This document shows positions 9,476 through 22,700 of a stretch of 64,000 nt of DNA, piece after piece. The position numbers and the translations under genes are program-made. Under the pieces are notes generated by a model. The model ran no database searches and was not told the origin of the DNA. It saw only the letters and a list, made by a program, of their open reading frames with translations. The stretch comes from Celoporthe dispersa. Lineage: Eukaryota; Ascomycota; Sordariomycetes; Diaporthales; Cryphonectriaceae. Every line of letters starts with the position of its first letter. Positions within the stretch are counted from its first letter, which is position 1. Location of the stretch: NCBI GenBank assembly GCA_016584495.1, contig WAID01000002.1:1488001-1552000 (forward strand), written 5' to 3'.

Positions 9476-12400
9476 TCAAGGGATATCAAACAAGGGCTTG
9501 AGCTTGACGATGAGCTTCCACTCCTCGTTGCTGACGTCCTTCCGATAGAACTCCTTCAGGCAGTCGATCGAGGCACGCGAGATCATGCTGTACAGGGTAT
9601 CGGCCTCCTCGAGCTGACGGCCGTATGCAGGCTGGTGGCCACCCATCTCGATCCTTGCGGCCACTGAGGGCTGGCCCTGCTTGCAGACGTCCATCTTCTT
9701 GTGGTCGCGCTCGATTGATGTTCTGCCATTCGTTAGTCGGAATTTCTGAGAGCAGGATGGATGGTGAAGGGGGGAGGGGAGGGAAACAAGAGAGAGAGGT
9801 GGGAGATTAGTAGCTTACACCCTGCCCATTGACACGATCTCCTTGAGACCCGTCGTAGAGTTGTGCTTGACCGCGGCGATAGGCGTGTTGACCTTGAGCT
9901 GACCCTCAACGACGTCGACACCCACCACGATGGGGTTGTGTCTCATGAAGACAGCCACGGGCTTCAGGACGCAAGGGAAGACGGCCAACATCTTGGAGTC
10001 CTCCTTCTTCTTCTCCAGGAGCTCGTCCATGTGCTTGGTGAAGGAGTCGAACAGGTGGTAGATGATGTCGGCCGTGAAGATCTTGACGCCGTTGTCTTCC
10101 GCGTATGCCTGTGCCTCCTTTTCTACCTTGACATCGAAGCAGAGCATGACGGCGTAGTCGGGTGCCTTCTCCAGCATGACGCCACACTGCATGATATCGC
10201 GCTTGGAGACGGGACCGATGCCGACGTTGGCGACGGGGATCTTGCAGTCCTTCAGGAAGTCCAGCAGAGCCTCGAGCGAGCCGAGGGTCGACGCCTGGAC
10301 GGACACGCCGCGGCCGGTCCTCTCGACCCTGCTGAACAGCGACTCGAGATCGCTCTCGAGCTCATCCTCGATGTCGTCCTCATCGTCATCCGGACCTGCA
10401 ACCAGGAGGCGAGAGCCGGCGATAGCCTTGTCCAGGCCGGGCGCGACGATCTTGACACCAAGGGCAGCCTTGACCTCCTTGTTGTGCACATATTGCGACT
10501 TGAGGCGCAGCTCCTTGAGCTTCTCTGGGGTGAGCAGGGCCCGGACGTTGGTCTTGATCACGCCTTCTGTGCCGCACAGCAGGATCCTGTCGCCCTCGCG
10601 CAGGATGCCGTTTGATAGGATGACGTCGATGGTCATACCGAAGCCCTCGATCTGCTTGACCTCCAGAACGGTGGCCTGCACCTCGGAGAGGTACATCAGA
10701 GAGCCGACCATCCTCTCCTGGGTAAGCTGGATGATGAGCTTCAGCATGTCCGGGATACCCTCGCCGGTATGGGCCGATGTGGGAATCAGCGAGACGTATT
10801 TGGCCATCGACTTGTTCTCGTAGAAGAGCTCGGCGTTGAAGCCCTGCTCGGCAAAGGCCACCTTGGCCTGGTCCAGCCTGTTCCTGAACTCGTTCTGGAC
10901 GCCCTTGGTCTGCAGGGCCAGGCTCTCCTGGAAGCCGTTGTTGTCGATCTTCTTCCAGCCGTAGAGGCGATCGATCTTGTTGAGGGCCACGACGAAGGGG
11001 GTCTTCCTGTCGCGGAGGAGCTTCATCGACTCGAGGGTCTGGGGCTCAAGGCCGTGCATGATGTCGACGACGAGGATCGCAATGTTGCAGAGGGAAGAAC
11101 CACGGGAGCGGAGGTTAGAGAAGGACTCGTGCCCAGGGGTGTCGATGACGAGGAGTCCCGGGACCTTGAACTCGAACTTGCCGTCCGGGTTGATGACGGC
11201 CGTCTTCTGCTTGATGGCCTCCACGGGGAAGTACGTAGCGCCGATCTGCTGCGTGATACCGCCGGCCTCGCCCTCCTGGACGTTGGTCTGACGGATCTTG
11301 TCGAGCAGCTTCGTCTTGCCGGTATCGACGTGGCCGAGGATACAGCAGATGGGCGACCGGAGGTTGTCTTTTGACCGTGCAGCCAGGGCGGCCTGGTGGG
11401 CCTTCTCGCGTCTTGCCAGAGCCTCCCGCTTGCGCTGTGCCTCGGCGTCATCTTCTGACGACTCGGACTCGGACTCTGAGTCTTCCTCCTGGGGCTTGGG
11501 CCTCGAGGCGAGGGACCCTGCGGCTGGTGTAGGCTTGCCGTTCTCAGCCTCTTCCTTTGCCTCGTCGTCGCTGTCGGCATCCCAGTTCTCCTTGACATCC
11601 TCGTCTGATGCGGCGGCGGCCTCCCAGTCGTCCGTAACCTCCTCGTCGGCGGCGGCTTTCGCCTTGGCAGCAACCTCTGCCTCTGCCTTCTCACGGGCGA
11701 TGCGCTCCTTCTCGGCGGTCTCCTTGGCAGAAGCCTCGGCCTGCACGCGCGCGCGCTCGGCAGCCTCGGCGAGTGCCTTCTCCTCGTCCACCTTGTCGGT
11801 CTTCTTGCCCTTGCCCTTCTTCTTGTCGAAGGTGGGCTTCTTGGGCGCGGGGGCCTCGCCGTCCTTGAGGCCGCCGACCTGTATGCCGGCGGCCAGCATC
11901 TGCTGGAGCTTCTTCTCATTCCGGGCCTTCTCCTCCTTCTGCGCCTTTGTGAGGTACTTGCCCTCCTTCTTGAGCTGCTCGATCCTCTCCTTCTCCTTCT
12001 GCTTCTTGCGGGCCTTCTCCTCCTCCTTGCGCTTGGCCTCCTCTTCGAGCCTGCGCGTCTCTTCCTCTAGACGGGCGCGCTCCTCGGCGTCGAACCGGGC
12101 AGCGTCTTCCTGTTGCTTCCTGAGCTCCTCCTGTTGCTTCTGGAGCATCTGCAGGTGCTTGGGCAGCTTCTTCCCGGCCTTGGCTGGCTCGGGGGCAGGC
12201 TCCGGGGCAGCAGCAGGCTCGTTCTTCTTCTCCTCGGAAGGCTTCGCAGGTTCGGGCTTGGCCGGGGCGGCGGTCTTCTTCTTGGCTGCCTGAAACAATC
12301 CGTGAGCGTCTGCTCTGCTGCTGGTGGCGTAGACGCCATCAGGAAGGGGGGGGGGGGAGGCGACAAATCTCTCCGTCCGATGAGAGAAGGGGGAAGAGAA

Positions 12401-12914
12401 AAAAAAAGGGATGTATGCATACCTGCTCCTTCTTGCGCTGCTTCTCTCTCTCCTTCTTGAGCTTCTCCTTCTCGGCCTTTGTCAGGACCCGGCCAGATGC
12501 ATCGACTTCATCGTCACCACCACCACCACCACCGGCCTTTGCAGGTGCTAGCTTGTTGGGCTGCTGTTTGCCCTTGCCACCCTTGCCCTTCTTGTCAGGC
12601 AGGTTCCACTCGTCATCCATGGTGGCCTCCTCGGGTGCCTTGCTGGTCAGGTCCTCTGCTGCCTCTGCGCCGGGGGCATCCTCGCCCTGGACAAAGTCCT
12701 CTGTCAGGCCCTTCTTCTTCCTCTTCTCCTTGTTCTTGCGCATGATGGCCATCAGGCCACCTGCTGCAGGCCCGTCATCATCAGCACCAGCTGCAGCATC
12801 ACCACCGGCAGCAGCTTCAGTGCCCTCGGCGGCAGTGGCTGGTGCGATGCTCTCGCCCAGCTCAGCCTCCCAGTCATCCTGGGCTGCCTTGTTACCCTTC
12901 TTCTTGGGCGGCAT
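9476..12914 (-). CDS. fun12: Translation initiation factor eIF5B (IF2 homologue)
   Basis: Exons on the minus strand: 12914-12423, 12289-9819, 9722-9476; 1069 aa. The N-terminal ~470 residues are a charged Lys/Glu/Ala-rich region with predicted coiled coil. The GTPase domain follows with G1 GHVDTGKT near residue 482, switch I GGITQQIGAT, G3 DTPGHESF near 546, and G4 NKID. Domains II-IV continue to the C-terminus, where the spliced junction GRVTSIERDHKK restores the conserved domain. Known role: GTP-dependent joining of the 60S subunit and positioning of initiator tRNA. The first exon starts with MPPKKKGNK, typical of fungal eIF5B. Both introns have GT-AG ends (9723-9818 and 12290-12422); the second contains poly-G and poly-A tracts. 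The frame is intact over 3.2 kb of coding sequence. Confidence 0.97.
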
Positions 12915-13600
12915 CTTGTCAGGCAGGTCTTGTTTCGTGTCTGGGTGTGTATGGGTGGAATTTGGAGTGGGTGGGAGGAGGGGGAGGGGGTGGTTGCAGA
13001 CGAGGTGCTGCCTGGGGGGGAGGTTTGAACAATGGCAGAATTATTATGTGATTGTGCAAGGTCGAGAGTGCTGCTCTGCTACCTTCTGGGTTGTGTGGGG
13101 TATTTTTTTTTGGGAGAGAGGGGGGGGGGGCGGAAGTGGTAGCGGAGTGGCAAGGCCAGGGTAGGGTGACCTGTGCTGTTTGTGTGGATCGCACCAGTTG
13201 GCACTGGTCAGCCAGTGGTCAGTGGGCGGGCAGTTGTAGGTTGTAGTGGGGCCCAAGGGCACACAGCACCCTGCTGCTGCTGCTCTCTGGTACTTACAGC
13301 TGTCTCGTCAGGCCGAGTCACCACCCGCCACCCACTACGCAGATACTGTACTGTGTATGCACTCATCATCAATCATGATCGTCAATGTCATTCAAGCTAT
13401 ACCACTCCTTCTCTTTTCTGGAGGTGGCAATCCCAACATCACCAGATAATTCATCATTCTTTCTATATAGCTCAAGGCCTCTTTGTCTACCTGTATTGTT
13501 CATGAGTATTCATCGTAAAATTTCAAGGCACATTTCATAATCATCATAACCCGGTATCCTCTCTCTCTCAATCATGTAGACAGGCCACCTGCCCAGAACA
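12915..13600. other. Spacer: eIF5B promoter and chitin synthase 3' end
   Basis: Holds the eIF5B leader with poly-G and poly-T runs (about 13013-13021, 13105-13131), then AT-richer sequence that would be the 3' UTR of the upstream chitin synthase. No gene seen. Confidence 0.45.
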
Positions 13601-16600
13601 TCACCTCCTTCGCCCAGGAGCAAGCCGCCCGGGATCCAGAGGCTCTCCCTCGCCCTCCTCTCCATCCTCCTCCTCGTCCTGCGCCTCCTCATCATCTTCA
13701 AACGGGACCCTGACAAACGTCTCCCCGAGACAGCGGGCTCCGGCCTCTCCCGCTCCTCCCACTCCTCGAATCCCCTCCGGTCGACGGCGGCATGAGGAGG
13801 CCCTGTTGCCCGCTCCTCCTCTCCCTCTCGGTAGTAGTACCAACACCACCACCACCACCAGAACCAGACCTCCCGGCCCCTTCAACCTCGAACCCAAACT
13901 CGGCCCTCGTCGGTGTCGTCCCGCCCGTCCCCAGCGCATTCACCGGCGTACCAGGCAAGGTCTCCGCATACCCGGCCTCCTGCATGGCCACGGTCTCCAT
14001 ATCGGAGCTCGAGTCTGTGGTTCGGAGGATGTGGTCGTCGTACGTCCTGCCCTGTTGCGGCTGCTGCGGCTGCGTCGCTCGTGCTCTCGGCCTCACTGTC
14101 TGCGCCCGCGTCGTCATGTACGTGCTGACCTGTTTTGCGTGCGCCATCTCGTACTTGCGCCTGTCCTCCTCGCTCATGAACGGCAGCTCCTCGCTGCTCA
14201 CCTGCGCAGGCGCCCCGCTCGGCATGTACACCGGCGAGCTCGGCTCGTCCCTGTACGGCACCGCCACGGTGTAGCCCTGCCCGCGCGCGTGTGTCTCCCC
14301 TTGTGGTGGTGGTCGACCTCATCGTGCTCTCCTCGTCCGAGTCGCGCCACAGCCTATCGCCTCCGCTGTCCTTCGTCTTCAGCGATGCCAGCCGGAATCC
14401 CTCCTCCTCATCCTCCTCCTCCGTCCTCCTCCGCCTGATGTCGCCACGATGCTGCTGCTGCTGCTGCTGCTGCTCATCACCACCCGTGACCGAAGAGGAA
14501 AAGTCCCCGCTGCCGCCCGAGTCACCCGCCGGGTCGAGGTACCTATAAAACCCGCCCGCTGTCCTCTGCGGCGCGGCGAACAGACCCTCGACCTGCGGCG
14601 GCGGCTGCAGCACGCTTCGCTGGCGACCCAGGCCGTCCCGCCTGCTGCTCCTGCTCTTGCGCCTGCTGGCACGCCGGAAACCTCCTCCGCCGGGCCCTCC
14701 CACGAAGTGATGGCCAGCCTGCCGGGCCTGGGCCTGAGCCTGAGGGGCCTGGTCGCTGTCGATGTCTATCTCGCCGCCGCCACTACCGCCAACCCTCGCG
14801 GCATGTTCCTCCCTCTGCGCGATGATGGCGGGGATGAAGGTCTCCGGCACGACGTTCAGGTCGTCTCCCGTCTGCTCGGCGTGCTCGATGGCCTCCCTGG
14901 ACGGTAGTATTCTTGTCCGCCGCCCCGGCATCTGCCCTGGGCCCGCCCCAGGTCCTCTGGCCCGCCGTGAAGATGCCGTAGACCATGTAGTACCAGTTCA
15001 GGAACGGGTTGAGCACGAACATCATGGGGTACAGCCAGATCTTGTACCTGCGCAGCTTGGCGCCGAAGTAGATCATCATCAGCCAGTTCAGGCCCAGGGA
15101 GATGGCGATGAAGCCCACGGGCAGGTCGTTGATGGACTTCTCCGTCGACAGCAGGGCGAGCACCATGATGAAGAAGAGCAGGGCCGTCGTGCGGATCGTG
15201 TTCTGGAAGAAGCGGTACGCGACCAGCACGGGATACCGCCGCCACAGCCGCCAGTCGGTCAGCATGCAGGCCTCGTTGGTGATGAAGCCCAGGAACCAGC
15301 GGCGCCTCTGTTTCACCAGGGACTTGTACGTCTGCACCGCCTCGGTCTTGCAGAACGCAGACGTGCACATCTGGATCTGGTAGCGCTTCTTGGCCCCGAT
15401 CATGAACAGGTGCGTGAGGTACCGGTCCTCGCCCAGGTGGTCCTTGGCGAAGTCAAACAGGTCCTCGCACGTCTCGGCCTTGTCGGCGAAATAGTACTTG
15501 GCCATGCGCCGGAACGCGCTGAAGCGCAGCATGGTCAGCGCGCCCGGGAGACAGGTGACAGACCCGCACCCGGACTCGACGGTGCGCTCAAACAGCTGGC
15601 CGTGGATGTACTCCATGTCCTGCAGTAGGGTGAGGATGCTGTGCTTCTTCGTGGTGGAGGTGATCACGCCCGTCATGGCGAGCATGTTGCGCCTGTTGCC
15701 GGGGGAAAACTCCATGTCGTAGAGGAAGTTCTGCAGGCACACGCGGTCCAGGATGCAGTCGGAGTCGATGAAGAGGATGAAGAGGTTGTCGTTGCGCCTC
15801 AGGTACTCGTTGTACACCCGGTCGATGAGCCTGAAGGTCGCCTTCTGGCAGTTCCGCTTGCCGCCGTGGGGGAACCGCGAGACCGTGATGCGCGCGTCCT
15901 TGTAGGCGACATCGATGCTCTTTGGGTACGACTCGAGGGTCAGGGGCACCCCGAGCCTCTCGATGCAGTTGAGATACAGCTCGTCCTCCTGGTCACCGTC
16001 AAAGGACAGAAACACGTGGATGCAGGACGGCGGATAGTCGCACTCGACCACCGAGTTGACGGCCGTGATGAGCACATCGAGGTCTTCCTTGTAACAGGGC
16101 ATGACGATGACCACCTTGGGCGCCGAGTCCTCGTCCAGGAGCTGCTTGATGCGCTTGGTGCGCCCGAGCTGGTGCGTGACCAGATAATACACGCAGAACA
16201 GCCACGGGATGGTCAGCAGGCCGGCGAAGGACCAGAACGCAAACCACATCAGGACCGACACCATCTCGTCGGGCCAGTACCTAACGATCTGGCTGGGCAG
16301 GGGAAGCGTCACTACCATGATCGGCAGGAAGATGACCCTGTGGAGGAAGATGCGCTTCTGGTCAGCTTGCTGAATGCTGGAGCAGGCAGATCTTGTCAAA
16401 GAGAAGGAGGAAGGAGGAACAACAATAACAACAACAACAAAAAAGAAAAAAGAAAAAAAAAGGGGGGGGTGTTGTTTCCTGGGATCCTACCTGAGCAGTA
16501 GGAAGCCGACGGATATCAGTACTGCCAAGATGTTGACTGTCCAGTGTTCAGACTTCCTAAACACCTTCCACAGGCAGTACATGAAGGCGCCGATCCATAA

Positions 16601-16758
16601 GAACCATTCTAAGAGCGCTGCCAGCATCACCAAGCCGACAATGGCAGTGTAGACGATCTAGAACATTTCATGTACAAGGTCAGTTAATTTGCGGCATGTG
16701 AGGTTTTAAGTCACACATTGGGGCAGCTCACATCTTTGACAGCCCAATGCACGGCCAT
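13601..16758 (-). CDS. Chitin synthase, class VI-like (no myosin domain), with frame breaks
   Basis: Exons on the minus strand: 16758-16732, 16657-16491, 16337-13601; about 975 aa once frame breaks are allowed for. Seen: N-terminal membrane helices, a GT2 domain with MPCYKEDLDVL, FLSFDGDQ, FIDSDCILD, LGEDRYLTHLF and the QRRRW signature of processive chitin synthases, then C-terminal spans. No myosin head or cytochrome b5 domain, so class VI (division III) is my best call. Known role: plasma-membrane synthesis of cell-wall chitin from UDP-GlcNAc. After RADAGAADKNTT the coding signal moves to another frame (EAIEHAEQTGDD, VVPETFIPAI), then again near 14297-14300 (YMPSGAPAQVSSEELPF) and near 13723-13726 (ETFVRVPFEDDEEAQ); a fourth switch near 13830-13860 is possible. 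No introns fit these switches. The start is uncertain: coding-like residues GLVVAVTVVK precede the ATG at 16758 but are closed by an in-frame TGA. Confidence 0.88.
14449..14474 (+). repeat. (CTG)n microsatellite in chitin synthase tail
   Basis: About eight GCT/CTG units. On the minus strand they encode a short Gln tract in the disordered C-terminal tail of the chitin synthase. Confidence 0.8.
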
Positions 16759-19734
16759 CTTGACGACCGTGACGGCCACAACAAGCCCGGACCCAAACCA
16801 GGATCAAGCGTTGTGTGCTGGCAGACAAAACCCGAAGGAAAAGAGAGAGGAGGGGGTGTGTGCTCCCCTTAGTAATGCCTGGAGCAGATCATGAAGACAC
16901 ACGGGAGAAAACAAGTTCTTTCGAGCAGCCAGGTGTAAGAATGAAGCGGCGGCACATGCAGCTGCACGAGGGCATGTCTCTGGAAACTTCCACGCACAAC
17001 AATGAAGAGGAGAAACGTATATGTAATAGGGTAGGCGAGTTGGTTGGGCTGCAGTTCCCAGGGATGTGGCCTTGCTGTTCGGCTGCTTGCAGGAGAGAGG
17101 GGGGGGGGAGGGAAGCAACGAAATATGCTGCAATGGGCCTTGGCCTTGGCCAGCAAGGAAACGACGTGCTTCTTTTTTCTTCAGCCTTCTCCAGAGGCCA
17201 AAAAAATAATCGAGGAGATGCGATGGGATGATGGCCACGGTGAGAGGCGGAGGTTTGCTGGTAACTTGGCGCAGAGGTGAAAGTCACCTCACCGACAATC
17301 CTCGCGTGTGAGTATGAAAGAGACTCAGACAAAAGGTAGTGTCAGAGGCGCCACCTCTGTCCCCAAAAAGTGAAGGTAATATTTTTTTTCCCCTCGCCCC
17401 TTTCGGGTGGGCGCTGTCTCAGAAAAGATGCCGAGGATGCGAAGAAAGAAAACGAAAAGGTGAGGGAAAAAAAAAAAAAGGTGATATTGAGGCGGTTGGA
17501 TGTCTCAGACTTTCATCAGTTGGAATAAATAACTCTGAATCTGCAGGCCGTAATAGGATAAGTAAGTAATAAATAAGTAACAGTCGCTGGCGTCTACACA
17601 ATCTCGGCATACACAGCGGATCATCACATGCACTTTTTTTCCAGTTTGTTTCTTTCCTGCCCTGTCCTGTCATCACCAGGGAGAAAGCCGAGCTGGGTGG
17701 GAAGCAGGACGAGCGGTCGGTCATACGGTCTCCCCCCGACCCGAAAGGCCTGACCAGACCGAGCAGGAGAAACCTGGACGGACAGTTCTCGGGGGGCGGC
17801 TTGCAGTGGTCTCGAAGGATTCTCGTGGTACAGCATCGAGACGACCTTGCATTGGTGCGTGTGCTCACCTCGGTGGGGCCCCAACCTCGTGTTGCCAGAA
17901 AACCGGGCGCACACCGTAGCAAATCAAGGCTGCTTGCTGTAGAGAAGCGCTGCTGTAGCCTTTTTTTTTTTCTCCTTCTCTTTTTCTTTTACCTTGTCGC
18001 CCTGGTGTCCCCCCCTCCCCCCGAAAAAAAACCCCCCAGGCCGGGGAGGAGCTGACCTACCTAGGCGCTGGCACTGCCGATCTGATCTGCAAGACCTTGA
18101 CGAGCCAACAATAACACAACACACACTTATTTTTGCCCAGCCGAATGTACCTGTGAGGAAGAGATCGCCCAACATTGAACCTAGTTTGAACGCAGGTCCC
18201 ACACAGCATGCGTGGGCGCGCGCGGCAGTGGCCACGGGTTTCAGCAAGAACCCAAAGCCGACCCAGCCGGCGTGATGACTTCAGCCTCAGAAGGTGTCCA
18301 CTGCCGCTCTCATGGTGCGGGTGCAGGGCACAGGCTCACCTTGGATATTACGAACATGGTGGTCAGATGCACTGCAAGTCATGGACAGGCACCGTCCGCG
18401 AAATAGCTCGGGCCAAAGGTGGTCAGTCTTTGCTTGACATCCCAAGAGGACACGCGGAAAAAAAAAAAAAGAGAAAGATGCACACAAGAAGATCGGACGA
18501 GGTCGCATGTCGCATTGCCCTCCCTCTCCACGTGTTCGCTCGTGCTGGCCTGGGTTCTGGAACTCCGCTCGTCCCACGACGACAAGAGTCCAGTGCGGCA
18601 CTGACGCATGCTTGTCCTGTGTACCACAACAGTCTGTTTCTTCACGAACGTTCAGACCCCGGCTGCGAGACTGGACAATTACAAGTGCCGTCAACGGGGG
18701 CCGTCTTCACAAGGCGTGTCTTCGGAATGGAAAAAGCAGCGTAACCCTGACGCACACCCAGGTACGCATCGGGAACCGTCTGGACCGGCAGTAGTGCTAA
18801 GCCTTGTGCATTGCCATGCAAGCCATGGCCGGGTGCTGCAGAGCTATCCATCCTCTGCGGGACGGGACACTGGGCGGCAACGTTGCAGAGCTGTGATGGA
18901 TGCAGAGGGGGACAGCTGTAGAGGTCTATGTGAGTCGGCTCGAACACGAAGACGTACGGGCAGAAACAAGTGTCAAAAGATCGGATCAAATGTTGCACTA
19001 CCTTCACCTGCCTCGGTCCTCCTCATGTGAGTGAGCGCCAGAGAGCCCACGCCACACTCCGAACCAACACTGGCTGTGAAGTGCCAAGAATAGTTGCTGA
19101 AGAAGAAACGTCAAAACGATACCGCTGTGACATGCTTCCACACAGGTCCAGTGGCGTGAAGAGAGCAAGAGTCCTATTTGTTTCCCATGATGTTCCAACG
19201 CAAGACCTCGGTCTTGTCGGAGACGGTCTCTTACCCCCCTCCCCCACCTTCTTGCTAACAGTACCAGCGTTCAGAGGGCTCAGTGGCCTGCCTGTGACGT
19301 CTGTGCGGACTGCACAACGGTACCCTGCGCGCATTGGACGACCTCGGCTTGACAAAACCTAGGGTGAGTGTGCTCGCGAGTCTTCGGCGCACGTTCTGCC
19401 TAGAGCGTGCTCTGCGGCGGACCGAACAGCCCCTCGTCCTTTTCTTGACCCCATCGTGCCTACTCTGTAGGGCAGAGCCGCTCGCACGGCTGGGTACTTT
19501 GTGCTGTTCCGCTGGCGGCCTGGAAACGCAATCGATGCTTGTGATGGATATCGCGCAAGTGTAAAAGGCAGCTGAGCGCAGTTGCCAGCGAGAGCGTTTC
19601 TGGATGATTCAGTGGGTCGACCCGACTGTGACAACTCCCTTATCAAGTCCTATAGTAGATGCAGTAGCCCTGTATGTCAGCAAATGTTCTCCTCCATGTT
19701 CGACTGCCGGGAGAGGCAGCCTGAGATAAAGAGT
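16759..19734. other. Gene-free spacer between chitin synthase and upf2
   Basis: About 3 kb with no supported gene. It probably carries the chitin synthase promoter and long leader. Homopolymer runs are frequent (poly-T near 17382 and 17961, poly-A near 17466 and 18460). The longest open frame, 18208-18744 plus, shows no family signature or coding bias. Confidence 0.45.
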
Positions 19735-22700
19735 TCATCTCGATCGATATCCTGGTTTCTGTCGAGGGCGACGGAGGAATCGTGAATGTGGACGCGACAA
19801 GGCGAGGTCGCTCATGTCTCCCTGTGCATCAGTCTCCACATTCAGGTAATCCTCCTGTCTTCGCTCTGGTTCTGACAGTCGCTTTGGCAACCGTCGACCC
19901 TCGACCCTGCCAGGAACATCGCCAGACTCGTTTGCACGTAATGGAGTCTCGTACCACTCAAAGTCTTCAAACTGAAGTTTCCTCCCACGTTGAGCCTGGC
20001 CTTTGTTGGGCTTCTCGAGCCGGTGATTGTGATGGTGGGATATGGGCTTGCTCTCGTGATCTAGAAATGATAACTGATTAGACGTCGTGGTGTATCCATA
20101 TTGCCGGATGGGTGTAGAACGCTCACCGTCTTGATCATCATTTTCGCGGAGATCCAGGTTCAGAACAAGATTCTTGATCCTCTGTTGCTCTTCACGCTCC
20201 GCCTGTTGCTGGTTTCTCATAGCAACCGCAAATTGGGAGTCGGTAGGGAGCTCGAGCGTCCGGGTCTGCAGCTGATCAGGCATCGTTTCCAGACAGTCAG
20301 GAAATGGGTGCTCACCTGTTGCTTGTTGCCCTTCTTGGTAAGCACTGAGAAAGCCATCTTGGGAGCCGGGGCCTCGGCGCTGCCATCAGCTTGATCGGCT
20401 GTTGCAACGGGCTCGCGCGGCCTCGATCGAACGGGGAGCGCGACATCGAATACGGTACGGCGCTCAAGCTTTCGGGACTCCAAGCTCTCAGACATCATCT
20501 TGGCGTACTCGCGCTCAAACTCAGCGTCCAGCTCTGGGTCGAACTCTTCTTCCTGTCGAGTGACAATGATAGCCTCGTCATCTGACTCCCCTGACGAGGA
20601 CCGCTGCTCGTCGTCCTCGCCGTCGTCATCGCCGCCTTCTCCATCGTCAGATGCACCACTGTCGTCAGCATCACCATCGGCGTCGCCATCCGCTAATTCG
20701 TCCTCGGTTGAGGGCCCGCTTGGCTCATCGTCTTGCTCTTCGGGCTCTGGTTCCTCCAGGCCGGCGGCTTTTCTGTCCTGGGCGAGCACCAGCTGGAAAG
20801 CCTTGCTGGCCTCCTCGAGGTTGGACGCGAGTTTCCACTGAGGCCTGGTACCTGTATAGACATCGTGGACAAGGAACTCAATATCCATCGGCAAAGGGTT
20901 CTTGGTGAAGATGTAGTACTGGAAGAATGAAAGAAAGTAGTCGAGCTTCTTGCCTGCAGCCCCCTTGTTGAAATAGACACCAGATGCCTCCAGGATGAAG
21001 TAGATGAGACGGATGCGGAAGTAGTCGTCAGGCAGGTCGAAGGGGTTCAGACGGCCTGGAGCCGGCGGGCCCCCGTGGCCAAACGTCATGATCTTGTACA
21101 TGACATCAAATATCACAGCGTGCTCCACGAGCCGGTAGTTGTAGATCTCGGCCAAGTACTTGACCTCCGCGATGCGACGCTGGTTGTTCTTGAAATCGTT
21201 CTGCTCTAGACCGACGCATATCGACTCGATGACATTGTCAATGACCCGGACGACAAATTCTGTTCGATACCTGTAGAGGTGCGCCAGCAGGGCCGCGAGC
21301 AGGTGGATCGTGCTGTACTTGACCTTCCCAGGCTTGGAGAATGCCTTCTCGAGAACCTGTCGGACCTAGAGGCTATTTGTTAGCACGATATCTTTGCACA
21401 GGTCGATTTATACATACCTCTGCCTCTTCCCAGTGCATCCTGCGAATTTGTCTCGCGATCTTATCGAGAGTACGTTTGGACAGGTCAACGTAGAGCAGCT
21501 TTCTCACGAACAGCTCCAGAGGCGTCCGTTCCTTCTGCTGGATGGCAGGTCTCTCAGGCGGGTCGACGTAGTAGATGGCGTTCTCAATGAGCATCCGCTC
21601 GGCTGGCCCGATATGCTGCACAGACTTCTTCCGCTGGAGGGTGTCCATGAAAGAGCCCATCCGCGGGCCAGTCTCAGGGTTGCGAAGGAGATAGCGTCCG
21701 CAGTTCTCCAGGAGGTCGCAGATGATCTGGATGTTCATCTTGGAGAAATCATCCAGACAAACCTTGAGACAGTGAAACACGGTGTAGTCCGGGACGTTTC
21801 CAAACTTCGTCAGCTCAGCGAGGTAGCGGATGTTTGCAATCCGAACCTGAGCGAGGAACTCTTTACTCTTGCGCGCCTGGAGACTGCGGAACTCTGCATC
21901 CAAGTACTCGATGACTCCTTTCGGAATATCAGGCATATATTGTCCAAGGGTAGCGATCAGCCTGGCCCAAGACGGCAGGAGGTCGCCGCGGTTCTTTGGC
22001 ACGTCCGTGAGAGCCTTGATCAGGCGGTTTCGGGATGCTTTGGAATTAAGGAAGCAGAAGTCGATGGCAGTCTGGTCGATGATCTCCTTGTGGGTGAGCT
22101 CTGGGAGGCGCAAGATGATGGCGTCAACCTGGGCACCGATGGTCTTATTTGCAATGGCAGTCGACTGGTCGTCCAAGGAGGTATCGACAGGCTTTGAGGC
22201 CTCGCCATTCTCTGCAGGATCGGTCTTCTTGCCGACTGGCTCATCGATATCTGCTTTCTTCTTCTTGCCGTCCTCCAGGAGGATCCCTGGTACTTTGCCC
22301 TTCAGGTCGGCTAGGTTTTCGTAGAAGCGACGTTCCTCTTCGTCCTGCCAGATTCCGGCCCCATCGCCCTGTCCACGCAGATATTCGCCTGCCTTGACGA
22401 TACCGATTGATCCATTTGTCGTCGTATTCGAGCCGTCGCCATCCTTGAGCTCCGGCATATCAAGTCCCAAAGTGTCGGCCAAAATCTGCGCGTTGGCGAC
22501 CAGCCGCTCTTGGGCCTTGACTTGCTTCTCGAAATTGGCCTGGCGGTCTTCGAAAACCTCTCCGGACTTGACGTAGGCCTCCGCGTTCCGGCGGGACTGG
22601 CTGAAGATGGCTTTTTGATCGCGAACCAGATGCGCCTTGACATCCTCAAAGTACCGCTTGAGGATGTTTCTGAACCGCTCCTGTATCTCGGGCGCAATCA

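Noticed and set aside
18208..18744. 178-aa plus-strand frame between chitin synthase and upf2
   Set aside because: Low-complexity-rich, includes a poly-Lys run from a poly-A tract, no family features.
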